64,000 nucleotides of DNA, taken from assembly GCA_963772375.1 (NCBI GenBank), contig CAVYXG010000005.1, positions 930,001 through 994,000 on the forward strand, written 5' to 3'. Origin of the DNA: DATBHM01 sp963772375. Lineage in GTDB: Bacteria; Actinomycetota; UBA4738; JACQTL01. Shown one piece after another: positions 7,408 through 15,631 of this stretch. The notes beneath the pieces were generated by a model. It saw only the letters and a list, made by a program, of their open reading frames with translations, was not told the origin of the DNA and did not search any database. Position 1 is the first letter of the stretch, and every line of letters starts with the position of its first letter. The position numbers and the translations under genes were made by a program.

Positions 7408-8939
7408 TCCTTCGTGAGGTCCGACCCATACGGACAGTCGGATCGGTAGTCGAGGTGCAGCTTCGAGTAGTCGGGATGCTGGAAGTCGAACGCCCCGGAC
7501 AGGGGGTCCGCCCGCTTGTCCCGATTGGTCATCGGCGCCACGTGGAAGGTCTTCTCGATGAAGGCCAGCACCGACGAGAACTCGTAGCGCGTGTCGTCGA
7601 TGAGGCCGCCCTGGGGTCCGTTCCCCTGCTTCGTCCACGGCGAGATGATCAGTGCCGGAACCCGCGGACCGAGGCCGAGGACGTCGTAGTGGGGCGGCGG
7701 CACGTGGTCGTAGAACCCCCCGAAGTCGTCCCACACCACGACGATCGCGGTGGACTTCCAGTACTTGCTGTCCATGACGGCGTTGACGTGCTGCACGGTC
7801 CAGTTCTCGCCGGCGCACACGCTCACGTTGGCGCCGGGGTGCTCGTTGTAGGAGTCCGGCGGGTTCAGCCACGACACGGCCGGCATGTGCCCGGCCTTGA
7901 TGTCGGTGATGAACTGCTCCGGGTCCTGGACGTACTGCTTGTCCTTGCCGTTCCAGACGTGGTCGATCGCCTGCATGGCGTTGTAGATCTCGTCCTTCGG
8001 CGTGTAGTACCGCCAGCTGATCCCCTTCTTGTCGAGTTCGTCGGTGATCAGTGGGATGTTGAAGCACATCCGCTGCTGGTGCCAGTAGTGCGAGATGTTG
8101 AAGAAGGTGTCCGGGAAGTTCCCCGGCTGCCGAATGTCGTCCTCGGTTTGCTTGATCTGCTTGATCTGTGTTGGCGTGAGGTTCTGCATGTCGAACGCCG
8201 GCGCCGTCTCCGAGGGATCGTCGCACATCGTCGGGGTTCCGCGCGAGCTGTGGATGTTCTGCGGGTTGTCGACGATGCCGTTGTCCTGCGCGGCGATCGT
8301 GTACAGGTGCTCCGGCGTGGTCGGGCCGTACATCGAGCTGAAGAAGTGGTCCGCGAGGACGAACCGGTCCGCGTACTTGTAGTAGTTCGGGATGCAGCCG
8401 CTGCCGGGCTTCTTGGCGTCGGCGTCGCTGGTCGAGGCGTTCACCGTGCAGTTGCGGCTCATCACCGAGTAGCCCGACTTGTCGGTACCGTCGAGGATGG
8501 TGTTGAACCCGTCCATCCTCCCTCCGTCGATCGACAGGATCCCCGAGACGAACGCGTGCGTGATGTCGTGGGGCTGCTCGTCGATGCCCGGGGTGAGCGG
8601 GATGTCGATCTGGGTCTTGTTGTCGCTCCCGAGGCCCTTGCCGTCGGTCGTGCCCTCGGCCCCCGGGTACTGCCCGAAGTAGTTGTCGAAGGTCCGGTTC
8701 TCCTTGACCAGGAACACGATGTGCTTGATGGGGTTCTTCACGTGGACCGTGGACCGGGACCCGGTGGGGCTGGGGGAGTTGTTGTCGGTGGACGTCTTCT
8801 TGCCGTTGTCCCAGGGCTTCCAGACGAACACCACGATCAGTGCCGCTATCAGCAGCAGCGCGACGACGATCGTGCGCGCGCGGCGGCGGCGCATGCGCCG
8901 GGACATGCCGCGACTGCCGAACCCCCGAGGAATCTGCAT
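7404..8939 (-). CDS. Membrane-anchored phosphoesterase, paralogue of the 5422 gene
   Basis: The 511-residue product has an Arg-rich N-terminus and one membrane helix (about residues 24-40), then the same PF04185 motif order: IKHIVFLVKENRTFDNYFG, ITHAFVSGILSIDGGRMDG, VLADHFFSSMYGPTTPEHLY, VVVWDDFGGFYDHV and LGPRVPALIISPWTKQG. The C-terminal DYRSDCPYGSDLT also matches its neighbour, so this is a tandem duplication with inversion. The conserved GGR, DD and H positions argue for an active extracytoplasmic hydrolase. Translation is coupled to the downstream lipoprotein. Confidence 0.88.
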   Translation of the reverse strand: MQIPRGFGSRGMSRRMRRRRARTIVVALLLIAALIVVFVWKPWDNGKKTSTDNNSPSPTGSRSTVHVKNPIKHIVFLVKENRTFDNYFGQYPGAEGTTDGKGLGSDNKTQIDIPLTPGIDEQPHDITHAFVSGILSIDGGRMDGFNTILDGTDKSGYSVMSRNCTVNASTSDADAKKPGSGCIPNYYKYADRFVLADHFFSSMYGPTTPEHLYTIAAQDNGIVDNPQNIHSSRGTPTMCDDPSETAPAFDMQNLTPTQIKQIKQTEDDIRQPGNFPDTFFNISHYWHQQRMCFNIPLITDELDKKGISWRYYTPKDEIYNAMQAIDHVWNGKDKQYVQDPEQFITDIKAGHMPAVSWLNPPDSYNEHPGANVSVCAGENWTVQHVNAVMDSKYWKSTAIVVVWDDFGGFYDHVPPPHYDVLGLGPRVPALIISPWTKQGNGPQGGLIDDTRYEFSSVLAFIEKTFHVAPMTNRDKRADPLSGAFDFQHPDYSKLHLDYRSDCPYGSDLTKE

Positions 8940-9007
8940 GGCCGATTACCTTCTCATACCGATCGCGGTTCGGTGTCGGATCCGCTCGAGCGGCCTCACC
9001 GCGGCCG

Positions 9008-10252
9008 TCACGGCGACTCCGGGACGGGGAGGATGGTCCAGCCGGCACCGTCGCGGGCCTCGGACAGCGCGTGCCCGATGGGGGATCCGTGCCACTGGAC
9101 GCCGGCGGCCCGGCAGTCCACCGGCGGGGTGCAGTCGACCGTCGTCAGCGCGCTCGAGGTCGAATCCGGGGGGGTCGGGGTTCGTTCCTCGGTCCACGTC
9201 GTGCCGTCCCAGGACTCCGCGAACGCGTTCACGCTCCCCTGCAGCACCGCCGTCCCGACCGCCGTGCACCGGTCGGGCGCCGGGCACGACACGTCGGCCA
9301 GCTCGGTGTCGGGCGACCCCTTCCCATCGACGGTGGGGAGCACGGTCCACGCGGTTCCCGTGTTGGCCTCGGCGAACGAGACGTACCTCCCGCTGGGCCG
9401 GCGCTGGTAGCCGACGGCGACGCAGCGGTCGGCCGTGACGCAGTCGATCGCCTGGAGCTCGGTGTCGGCCGACCCGGCGGGGTTCCTCGAGCGTTCCGGG
9501 CTCCACGTCGCGCCGTTCCACCGTTCGATCAGCGGGGCGGCGCCGTTGTAGAGCTCGTCGTACGAGTAGTGCCCGACGGCCACGCACGACGTCGGGGACG
9601 TGCAGTCGACGTCGAGGAGCGAGGTCTCGTCGGCGAACCGCAGCCGGGGCGGGAGGGCGAGCGTCCACCTCGAGCCGTCCCAGGTCTCGGCGAACGCGAG
9701 GTCCTGGCTGGCCCGCGTGCTGAACTCGCCCACCGCCACGCACGTCGAGGACGCGCACGAGACGCCGGTCAGCGACGAATCCGTGGCCGTGGGCGGGAAG
9801 GCCGCCGGCCGGGTCACCCACACCGTTCCGTTCCAGGACTGCGAGTACGGCCGGTCCCCGGACGACCGCGATCCGAAGAACGGGGTGGGGAGCTCCTGAC
9901 GGCCGACCGCCATGCAGGAGGCGGGCGAGGGACAGGACACCGAGGCGAGCGTGGTGTCGCCGACCTGCTCGGGAGGACGCGGGGGGTGGGCGCTCCACGT
10001 GTCCCCGGAGGAGACCACGGCATATGGAACCGAGACCCCGTAGACGCTGCCCATCGAGCCCACGGCCACGCACCTGCCGGACGCGGGGCAGGCCACGCCG
10101 TCGAGGCCGCTTCCCTTCGCCGTGGCGCGCCGGGCGGGCGGGTCGCTCGTCGTGAGCCGGGCGACGACTCCGGCCGCGATCAGCGCCCCCACCGCCACGA
10201 CCGGCACGACCCGGAACCAGGTCGATCCCCTGCCCGGGGGCCGCTGCGTCAT
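9008..10252 (-). CDS. Exported seven-repeat protein with CPSxxxCVAVG repeats
   Basis: The 414-residue product has an N-terminal membrane helix (about residues 14-32) followed by seven copies of a repeat with core C-x-x-x-x-x-C-x-A-V-G (for example VSCPSPASCMAVGRQ and IDCVTADRCVAVGYQ), each near a W-NGTxW or W-DGS-W element. Seven units with paired cysteines suggest a disulphide-stabilised seven-bladed beta-propeller outside the cell. ATG 10252 has GGAG about 8 bases upstream; a GTG at 10279 is an alternative. Function is unknown. It follows the ABC exporter genes on the same strand after a 50-base gap and may be part of that transcript. Confidence 0.75.
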   Translation of the reverse strand: MTQRPPGRGSTWFRVVPVVAVGALIAAGVVARLTTSDPPARRATAKGSGLDGVACPASGRCVAVGSMGSVYGVSVPYAVVSSGDTWSAHPPRPPEQVGDTTLASVSCPSPASCMAVGRQELPTPFFGSRSSGDRPYSQSWNGTVWVTRPAAFPPTATDSSLTGVSCASSTCVAVGEFSTRASQDLAFAETWDGSRWTLALPPRLRFADETSLLDVDCTSPTSCVAVGHYSYDELYNGAAPLIERWNGATWSPERSRNPAGSADTELQAIDCVTADRCVAVGYQRRPSGRYVSFAEANTGTAWTVLPTVDGKGSPDTELADVSCPAPDRCTAVGTAVLQGSVNAFAESWDGTTWTEERTPTPPDSTSSALTTVDCTPPVDCRAAGVQWHGSPIGHALSEARDGAGWTILPVPESP

Positions 10253-10301
10253 CGGTGTCGCTCCACGTCCACGCTGCACCTGCCGACGTCGACGTCTGCC
10301 C

Positions 10302-11630
10302 TCAGGGAACGATCATGCAGCCGTCGAATGCGTACAGGGGGTTCAGCGCCGTGGCCCCGTCCGTCGTGCGGATGTGCTGTGGTCCGATCACCGACGGCGG
10401 CCCGTCGGCCGTGTAGCAGCCGTTCGGCTTCACCGTGAGCGTGTAGGCGGCGGAGAGCCCGCGGAGGTGGGGCCCGTCGACGTACAGCTGGCACACCCAG
10501 TCGTCGCCCGATCCCGAGCCGGTCCCCGTCACGACGCTCTCCCGCTTGCAGAACGGGAAGGTCCGGATCGCCTGCGCCCGGTCGCCCTGGCCGATCATGT
10601 CCTGCTGCAGCGCCACGAGGTTCCGGAACGTCGGGGCGATCGACCCCTCGAGCCGTTGCGAGGTGATCCACGTGCGGTCGAGGACCGCCGCCACGATCAG
10701 GACGCCGGTGACGCCCACGGCGACGAGCGATCCGCGGACGATCCTCGGCCAGGTCACCGCGCCGCGGCCCTCGCCCGCGAAGTCCCGCCGCCGGAAGGCC
10801 CGCCGGGCGATGTCCAGGCACAGGACCGCGTACGCCGCGCACGTGATGAGCCCCACCAGGAACGGCGCGGTCCGCGCCGGATCGACCAGGATGCCGTGCC
10901 AGGCCTCGAACGGGGTCGTCAGCAGCATCGACCGGACGATCACGCCGCTCCCCATCAGCGAGACCAGCACCATCAGCAGGCCGATGACCGGTGGGCCGAG
11001 CACGCTGACCATGCTGTTGCGCGTGGTGACCGACAGCAGGATCCCGACGCACGTGAACGCGAGCGTCGGGAACAGCGCCATGGCGAAGCTCTCCAGGATC
11101 AGGACGAACACGTGCCCCGTGGGGATCAGCTGCCCGGACAGGCCGATCAGCGGCTGGGTTCCGACGATCAGCACGCCGGCCAGCGTGCTGGTCACCGCGA
11201 GGAGGGCGACCATCACCGTCGAGTACGTCGCGGCCGCAAGGCACTTCCCGGCGAAGACGTCGCTCCGGGTGCAGGACCGGGTGAGCAGCGTCTTCCACGT
11301 CGAGCGGCCGTCCTCCCCGGCGAAGATGTCCCCGGCCACGATGCTCGTGAGGAGCGGCCACCCCGCGATGCCGGCGAAGTTCAGCACCACGAGCGGGATC
11401 GCGAACCCCGACGAGTGGACGTACCGGCCGAACAGCGAGTCCGCCGGCGCCGACGCCTGGGTGTTGATGAACACGGTGAACGCGAGGGGCCCCAGGATGC
11501 AGGCGACCGCGGCCAGCCGGGGCAGCAGCTGGGACGAGATCTTGGCGATCTCGACGCGGTAGGCCGTGCCGATGCCGGTTCGCCGCCGTTCGACCGCGAC
11601 CGGGCCGGCCCGCGCCGCCGACACGCTCAC
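10302..11630 (-). CDS. ABC-2 type transporter permease
   Basis: The 442-residue product begins with GTG overlapping the ATPase stop (GTGA). It has about six hydrophobic segments and an extracytoplasmic C-terminal part with four cysteines after the last helix. The arrangement matches ABC-2 permeases that export drugs, lipids or polymers, but the substrate is not evident. The unusual C-terminal domain (about residues 345-442, with FPFCKRES and DDWVCQLYVDG) lies outside the membrane and may bind cargo or a partner such as the adjacent exported repeat protein; that is inference. The longer open frame upstream is antisense shadow over the ATPase. Confidence 0.82.
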   Translation of the reverse strand: MSVSAARAGPVAVERRRTGIGTAYRVEIAKISSQLLPRLAAVACILGPLAFTVFINTQASAPADSLFGRYVHSSGFAIPLVVLNFAGIAGWPLLTSIVAGDIFAGEDGRSTWKTLLTRSCTRSDVFAGKCLAAATYSTVMVALLAVTSTLAGVLIVGTQPLIGLSGQLIPTGHVFVLILESFAMALFPTLAFTCVGILLSVTTRNSMVSVLGPPVIGLLMVLVSLMGSGVIVRSMLLTTPFEAWHGILVDPARTAPFLVGLITCAAYAVLCLDIARRAFRRRDFAGEGRGAVTWPRIVRGSLVAVGVTGVLIVAAVLDRTWITSQRLEGSIAPTFRNLVALQQDMIGQGDRAQAIRTFPFCKRESVVTGTGSGSGDDWVCQLYVDGPHLRGLSAAYTLTVKPNGCYTADGPPSVIGPQHIRTTDGATALNPLYAFDGCMIVP

Positions 11631-12592
11631 GTCGACGCCCCCACCTCGTTCTGGTGGCTGTCCGCCGGGGGACGTTCGGCCTCGGTGCCGGTCAGCTCGA
11701 AGAACATCGACTCGAGGGCCGTCATCAAGAGCTCCAGCCGACGCACCGCCACGTCCGACCGCCCCAGGGCCATGACGTATCCGTCGAGCGCGTCGCGGTC
11801 CGCCACGACCGTGAGCCAGCCCTCCGGGTCCGGGACCACGCTCACGCGGGCCTGCGCGCGGGCCACCTCCATGGCTCGGGTGTCGTCGCTCGTCCACAGC
11901 CGGTGGGCGGGCGCCGGGGCCTCCCGGCGGAGGCGTTCCATCGATCCGTTCCAGACCGACCTGCCCTCACGCATCACCGAGACCCCGTCACACAGGCCGT
12001 CCAGCTCGGCCATGTTGTGGCTGCTCAGCAGCACCGTTCCACCGTCCGCGGCGAGGCCCCGCACCAGCAGCTGGACCTCGCGCGCGCCGGCCGGGTCCAG
12101 CCCGACCGTGGGTTCGTCGAGGAGCAGGAGCCGTGGGGAGCGCAGGAGCGCCGCCGCCAGCCCCAGCCGCTGCCGCATCCCCGAGGAGAACCCGCCCACC
12201 TTGCGGTCCGCCCGGTCGGTCAGCCGGACCGCCCCGAGGACGTCGTCGACGCTGCCGCGGTCGACGCCGTCGAGGTCGGCCAGCAGCTCGAGGTTCCGCC
12301 GCGCGGTGAGGTACGGGTAGAACCGGGGCTCCTCCACGAACCCGGCCACACCGTCCATCCCGGCCTCCGTCCCCCCGGTCCGCTCCCGGCCGAGCAGCGA
12401 CACCGAGCCCTCGTCGGGCGAGACCAGGCCGAACAGGACGCGGAGGAACGTCGTCTTGCCGGCCCCGTTCGGACCGACCAGGCCGTGGACCTGCCCCGCA
12501 TCGACGCGCATGTCGAACCCCTCGAGGGCGCGGACGTCCCCGAAGCGCTTGACGAGGCCGGTCGCGTCGATGGCCGGGTGTGCATCAGGCAT
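11627..12592 (-). CDS. ABC-2 exporter ATP-binding protein
   Basis: The 321-residue product has Walker A GPNGAGKTTF, signature FSSGMRQRLGLAAALL, Walker B LLLLDEPTVGLDP and the H-loop LLSSHNMAEL. The C-terminal extension after about residue 220 is typical of DrrA/CcmA-like ATPases that pair with ABC-2 permeases. It is translated in overlap with the permease gene. Together they form an exporter; the substrate is unknown. Confidence 0.92.
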   Translation of the reverse strand: MPDAHPAIDATGLVKRFGDVRALEGFDMRVDAGQVHGLVGPNGAGKTTFLRVLFGLVSPDEGSVSLLGRERTGGTEAGMDGVAGFVEEPRFYPYLTARRNLELLADLDGVDRGSVDDVLGAVRLTDRADRKVGGFSSGMRQRLGLAAALLRSPRLLLLDEPTVGLDPAGAREVQLLVRGLAADGGTVLLSSHNMAELDGLCDGVSVMREGRSVWNGSMERLRREAPAPAHRLWTSDDTRAMEVARAQARVSVVPDPEGWLTVVADRDALDGYVMALGRSDVAVRRLELLMTALESMFFELTGTEAERPPADSHQNEVGAST

Positions 12593-12649
12593 GGTTCGGT
12601 TGTTCCTGGACGCGGGAAGCGGGTCGCAGTGTATCTCGACCGGCCGGAT

Positions 12650-14140
12650 TCAGTAGGAGATCTTCGGCGGCCAGCCCAGGTCCCTCACATAGTCGACCGG
12701 TGGAGTCTCCGGGATCGGACCTGGAGCGAGGAGGGGGAGCGGGTCCGGTGCGAGCAGCCCGCTCGATTTCCGCCGGAAGTCGAAGACATGCTCGAAGTTG
12801 TGGGTGTTCCGGACCCGCTCGGTCAGGTAGTCGAGGCCGAAGTTGTCCGCGATGAACCTGTGCGGTGAGCAGAACTCGCCGACCTCGTGGTCGATCATGC
12901 CGCGGTTCGCCCACGGCGATATCAGCAGCATCGGAACCCGCACGCCGAGGCCGAGCGCGTCGACCTTCGGCGGCTCGAGCGGGTCGTAGCTCCCGCCCCA
13001 TTCGTCCCATGTGATGAAGATCGCCGTGGTCGGCCACAGCGGGCTCGTCATGATGGCGTTGACGACCGTGGACGCCCAGTTCTGCGCCCAGATCGTCGAG
13101 TACGGGGGGTGGTCCGAGTTCTCGTACCGGGGGGTGACCCACGTGACGGAAGGCAGCCGGCCGGCCTTGATGTCGTCGACGAGGTCGTCGACGTCGCGGA
13201 CGTGCTCGTCCCACAGGTGGGTGTGGAACACGTCGTGGACGGCGGAGTACGCACTCCAGATGTAGCCGGTCTCGTGCTCGTCGGCCGAGTAGAACGCCCA
13301 GTCGACGTGCGTGCGGCTGAGCTGCTGGCCCTGAGTGTCGAACGCGAAGCATGGCCGCGAGCTCCTGTAGGCGTCGGGGTTGGCGTCGCCCTTCTCGTAG
13401 TCGTACAGCTTGACGAACGCCCCGTCGATCGCGTCGCATCCCCAGGTCTTGGCGAGGCCCGGGCCGGGGCCCGTGTTGTCGTTCTCCGGGTTGTCGAACG
13501 CCCCGCCCGAGGTGCCCGCGATCATGTACAGGTGGTTGGGGTACGACGCGGAGCTCGCCGACGAGAACACGTGATCGCACAGCACGAAGTTCCCGGCCCA
13601 GTGCCACCAGTTCTGCATCGTGTCGAGCTCGTGGACCGACATCGAGTAGTCGATCGCCGGCACGCCCTCGTACATGGCGAACCCGTCCATCTTCCCGCCG
13701 TTGATGTCGTTGAGCGACGCCGCGCGGTCGTGGGGGAGGTCGCTGGGGAACCACTCGGGCGCCGTGATCAGCGGGACCTCCCGGCCGTCCACCACGCCGA
13801 TCCTGGTCGTATCGGTTGTGCCCGGGAACAGGCCGAACATGTGGTTCAGCGAGCGATTCTCCAGCATCACGTACACGACGTGTTTGATCGGCCACCGCGT
13901 GTCGACGGCGAGCGGATGCTGTGTGGGCGACGCGGGCTCGGTCGTGACGCCCGCACCGGACGTCGGAGGGTGCGAGGTCGGGCCCGACGATCCGGCCTGG
14001 CTGGTCGGGCTGTGGTCGGGGCCCTTCGTGAGCTCGTGGATCCCGAGGCCGGCCGCGCCGGCCGCGACGACCGCTCCGCCCGCGACGGCGGACCGCTTCA
14101 GAAACGTGCGGCGTGACACCTTTCGGCGGTGCTCTGCCAT
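12650..14140 (-). CDS. Tat-exported phosphoesterase (phospholipase C/acid phosphatase family)
   Basis: ATG 14140 places a twin-arginine signal (SRRTFLKRSAVAGGAVVAAG) at residues 9-28. The 496-residue protein then shows IKHVVYVMLENRSLNHMFG, INGGKMDGFAMYEG, VLCDHVFSSASSASYPNHLY, IFITWDEWGGSYDP and LGVRVPMLLISPWANRG. Tat export implies folding in the cytoplasm, which fits cofactor or metal loading. It differs from the membrane-anchored paralogues at 5422 and 7404 in motif details (MLENRS in place of KENRT) and forms a subfamily with the next gene. Substrate unknown. Confidence 0.88.
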   Translation of the reverse strand: MAEHRRKVSRRTFLKRSAVAGGAVVAAGAAGLGIHELTKGPDHSPTSQAGSSGPTSHPPTSGAGVTTEPASPTQHPLAVDTRWPIKHVVYVMLENRSLNHMFGLFPGTTDTTRIGVVDGREVPLITAPEWFPSDLPHDRAASLNDINGGKMDGFAMYEGVPAIDYSMSVHELDTMQNWWHWAGNFVLCDHVFSSASSASYPNHLYMIAGTSGGAFDNPENDNTGPGPGLAKTWGCDAIDGAFVKLYDYEKGDANPDAYRSSRPCFAFDTQGQQLSRTHVDWAFYSADEHETGYIWSAYSAVHDVFHTHLWDEHVRDVDDLVDDIKAGRLPSVTWVTPRYENSDHPPYSTIWAQNWASTVVNAIMTSPLWPTTAIFITWDEWGGSYDPLEPPKVDALGLGVRVPMLLISPWANRGMIDHEVGEFCSPHRFIADNFGLDYLTERVRNTHNFEHVFDFRRKSSGLLAPDPLPLLAPGPIPETPPVDYVRDLGWPPKISY

Positions 14141-14211
14141 GGCCGCAGAACCTATCAACCGAAGCTGAAAGCCGACCGTGAACGCGCGCCGCCTCGGGAG
14201 AACGCCCTGGT

Positions 14212-15597
14212 CTACGGTTGCACGGGCGGCCACCCGATGTTGTGGCCGGGCGGCACCGCCGGAAGGGGACCCGATTGCAGCAACGGGCGCGGATCGGGTG
14301 CCAGCAGGTCCCTGCGTGCGCGCGCGAAGTCGAAGACGTGCTCGAAGTTGTGCGTGGCGCGGACGCGGTCGGACAGGTACGGCAGGTCGAAGTTGTCGGC
14401 GATGAACCGGTGCGGCGTCGAGAACTCCCCGATCTCATGGTCGATCATGCCGGCTCGCGCCCACGGCGAGATCACCAGCATGGGCACCCGGACGCCGAGG
14501 CCGAGCGGATCGACGACCGGCGGCGGCACCGGGTCGTACAGGCCGCCCCACTCGTCCCACGTCACGAAGATCACCGTGGACGACCAGGCGGGACTCCGCA
14601 TGATCGCGTTCACGATCCCGGTCGCCCAGTTCTGCCCCCAGGTCGTCGAGTACGGCGGGTGGTCGGACAGCTCGTAGCGGGGCGTCACCCAGGTCACCGA
14701 CGGGAGCCGGCCCGCGGCGACGTCCGGGATGATGTGCTCGACGTCACGGATGTGGTCGGTCCACAGGTCCGTGTGGAACACCCCGTTGATCGACGCGTAC
14801 GCGTTCCAGAAGTAGCCCGTGGTCCGGTTGTTCGCCGAGTAGTACGCCCAGTCGATGCCTCGCCGGCTGAGCTGCTGCCCTTGCGTGTCGAGCCGGAAGC
14901 ACGGCCGTGTCCGCCGCAGCGCGCCGCCCGTCTTGTAGTCGAACAGCGTGACGTGCGCCCCCTCGGGCGCGTCGCACCCCCACGTCCTGGCGAGGTCGGG
15001 CGCCGGTGGTTTCCTGGCGTTGACCGGGTTGTCGAACGCCCCGCCGGAGGTCCCCGCGATCATGTACAGGTGGTTGGGATACGACGCCGTGGCCGCCGAG
15101 GCGAACACGTGGTCGCACAGCACGAAGCGTTCGGCCCAGTGCCACCAGTTGGCGACCGTGTCGCGTTCGTGGATCGACATGGTCCAGTCGAGCGCCGGGA
15201 ACTCGCCCTTGTCGTACATGCCGAACCCGTCCATGCGCCCGCCGTTGATGTCCTGCAGCGCGGCCTCCCGGAAGTGCGGGAGGTCGCCGGGCAGCCATTC
15301 GGGGGCGACCCGCAGCGGCACCTCCCGGCCGTCCAACACGCCGACCCGGGTGGTGTCGGTCGCGCCCGGGAACGCCCCGAACATGTGGTTGAACGACCGG
15401 TTCTCGAGCATCACGTACACGACGTGCTTCACCGGCCACCTGGTCTCGACGTCGGCGGGGCGCTGCGTCGGGGGCGGCTCCTCGCCGAAGAACAGCTCCC
15501 TGGCGCCGAATCCGGCGGCCCCCGCCGCCACGACGGCGCCGCCGGCGACGGCCGCGCGCTTCAGGAACGTTCGTCGGGGGACGTGCCGGGAGGCCAT
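14212..15597 (-). CDS. Tat-exported phosphoesterase, tandem paralogue
   Basis: The 461-residue product has a Tat signal at once (PRRTFLKRAAVAGGAVVAAG) and the same motif series as its neighbour: VKHVVYVMLENRSFNHMFG, INGGRMDGFGMYDKG, VLCDHVFASAATASYPNHLY, VIFVTWDEWGGLYDP and LGVRVPMLVISPWARAG. A 71-base gap separates it from the downstream paralogue, so they probably form one transcript. The Pro-rich linker after the signal is shorter than in the neighbour. This is the fourth member of the family in 10 kb. Confidence 0.88.
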   Translation of the reverse strand: MASRHVPRRTFLKRAAVAGGAVVAAGAAGFGARELFFGEEPPPTQRPADVETRWPVKHVVYVMLENRSFNHMFGAFPGATDTTRVGVLDGREVPLRVAPEWLPGDLPHFREAALQDINGGRMDGFGMYDKGEFPALDWTMSIHERDTVANWWHWAERFVLCDHVFASAATASYPNHLYMIAGTSGGAFDNPVNARKPPAPDLARTWGCDAPEGAHVTLFDYKTGGALRRTRPCFRLDTQGQQLSRRGIDWAYYSANNRTTGYFWNAYASINGVFHTDLWTDHIRDVEHIIPDVAAGRLPSVTWVTPRYELSDHPPYSTTWGQNWATGIVNAIMRSPAWSSTVIFVTWDEWGGLYDPVPPPVVDPLGLGVRVPMLVISPWARAGMIDHEIGEFSTPHRFIADNFDLPYLSDRVRATHNFEHVFDFARARRDLLAPDPRPLLQSGPLPAVPPGHNIGWPPVQP

Positions 15598-15631
15598 GGC
15601 GGCCTGACGCTATCAAGGTCCGGGGACGGGG

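Noticed and set aside
12887..14116. Long plus-strand frames opposite the Tat-exported phosphoesterases
   Set aside because: They mirror strongly conserved genes on the other strand; the products are Arg/Val/Asp-rich shadows without motifs.
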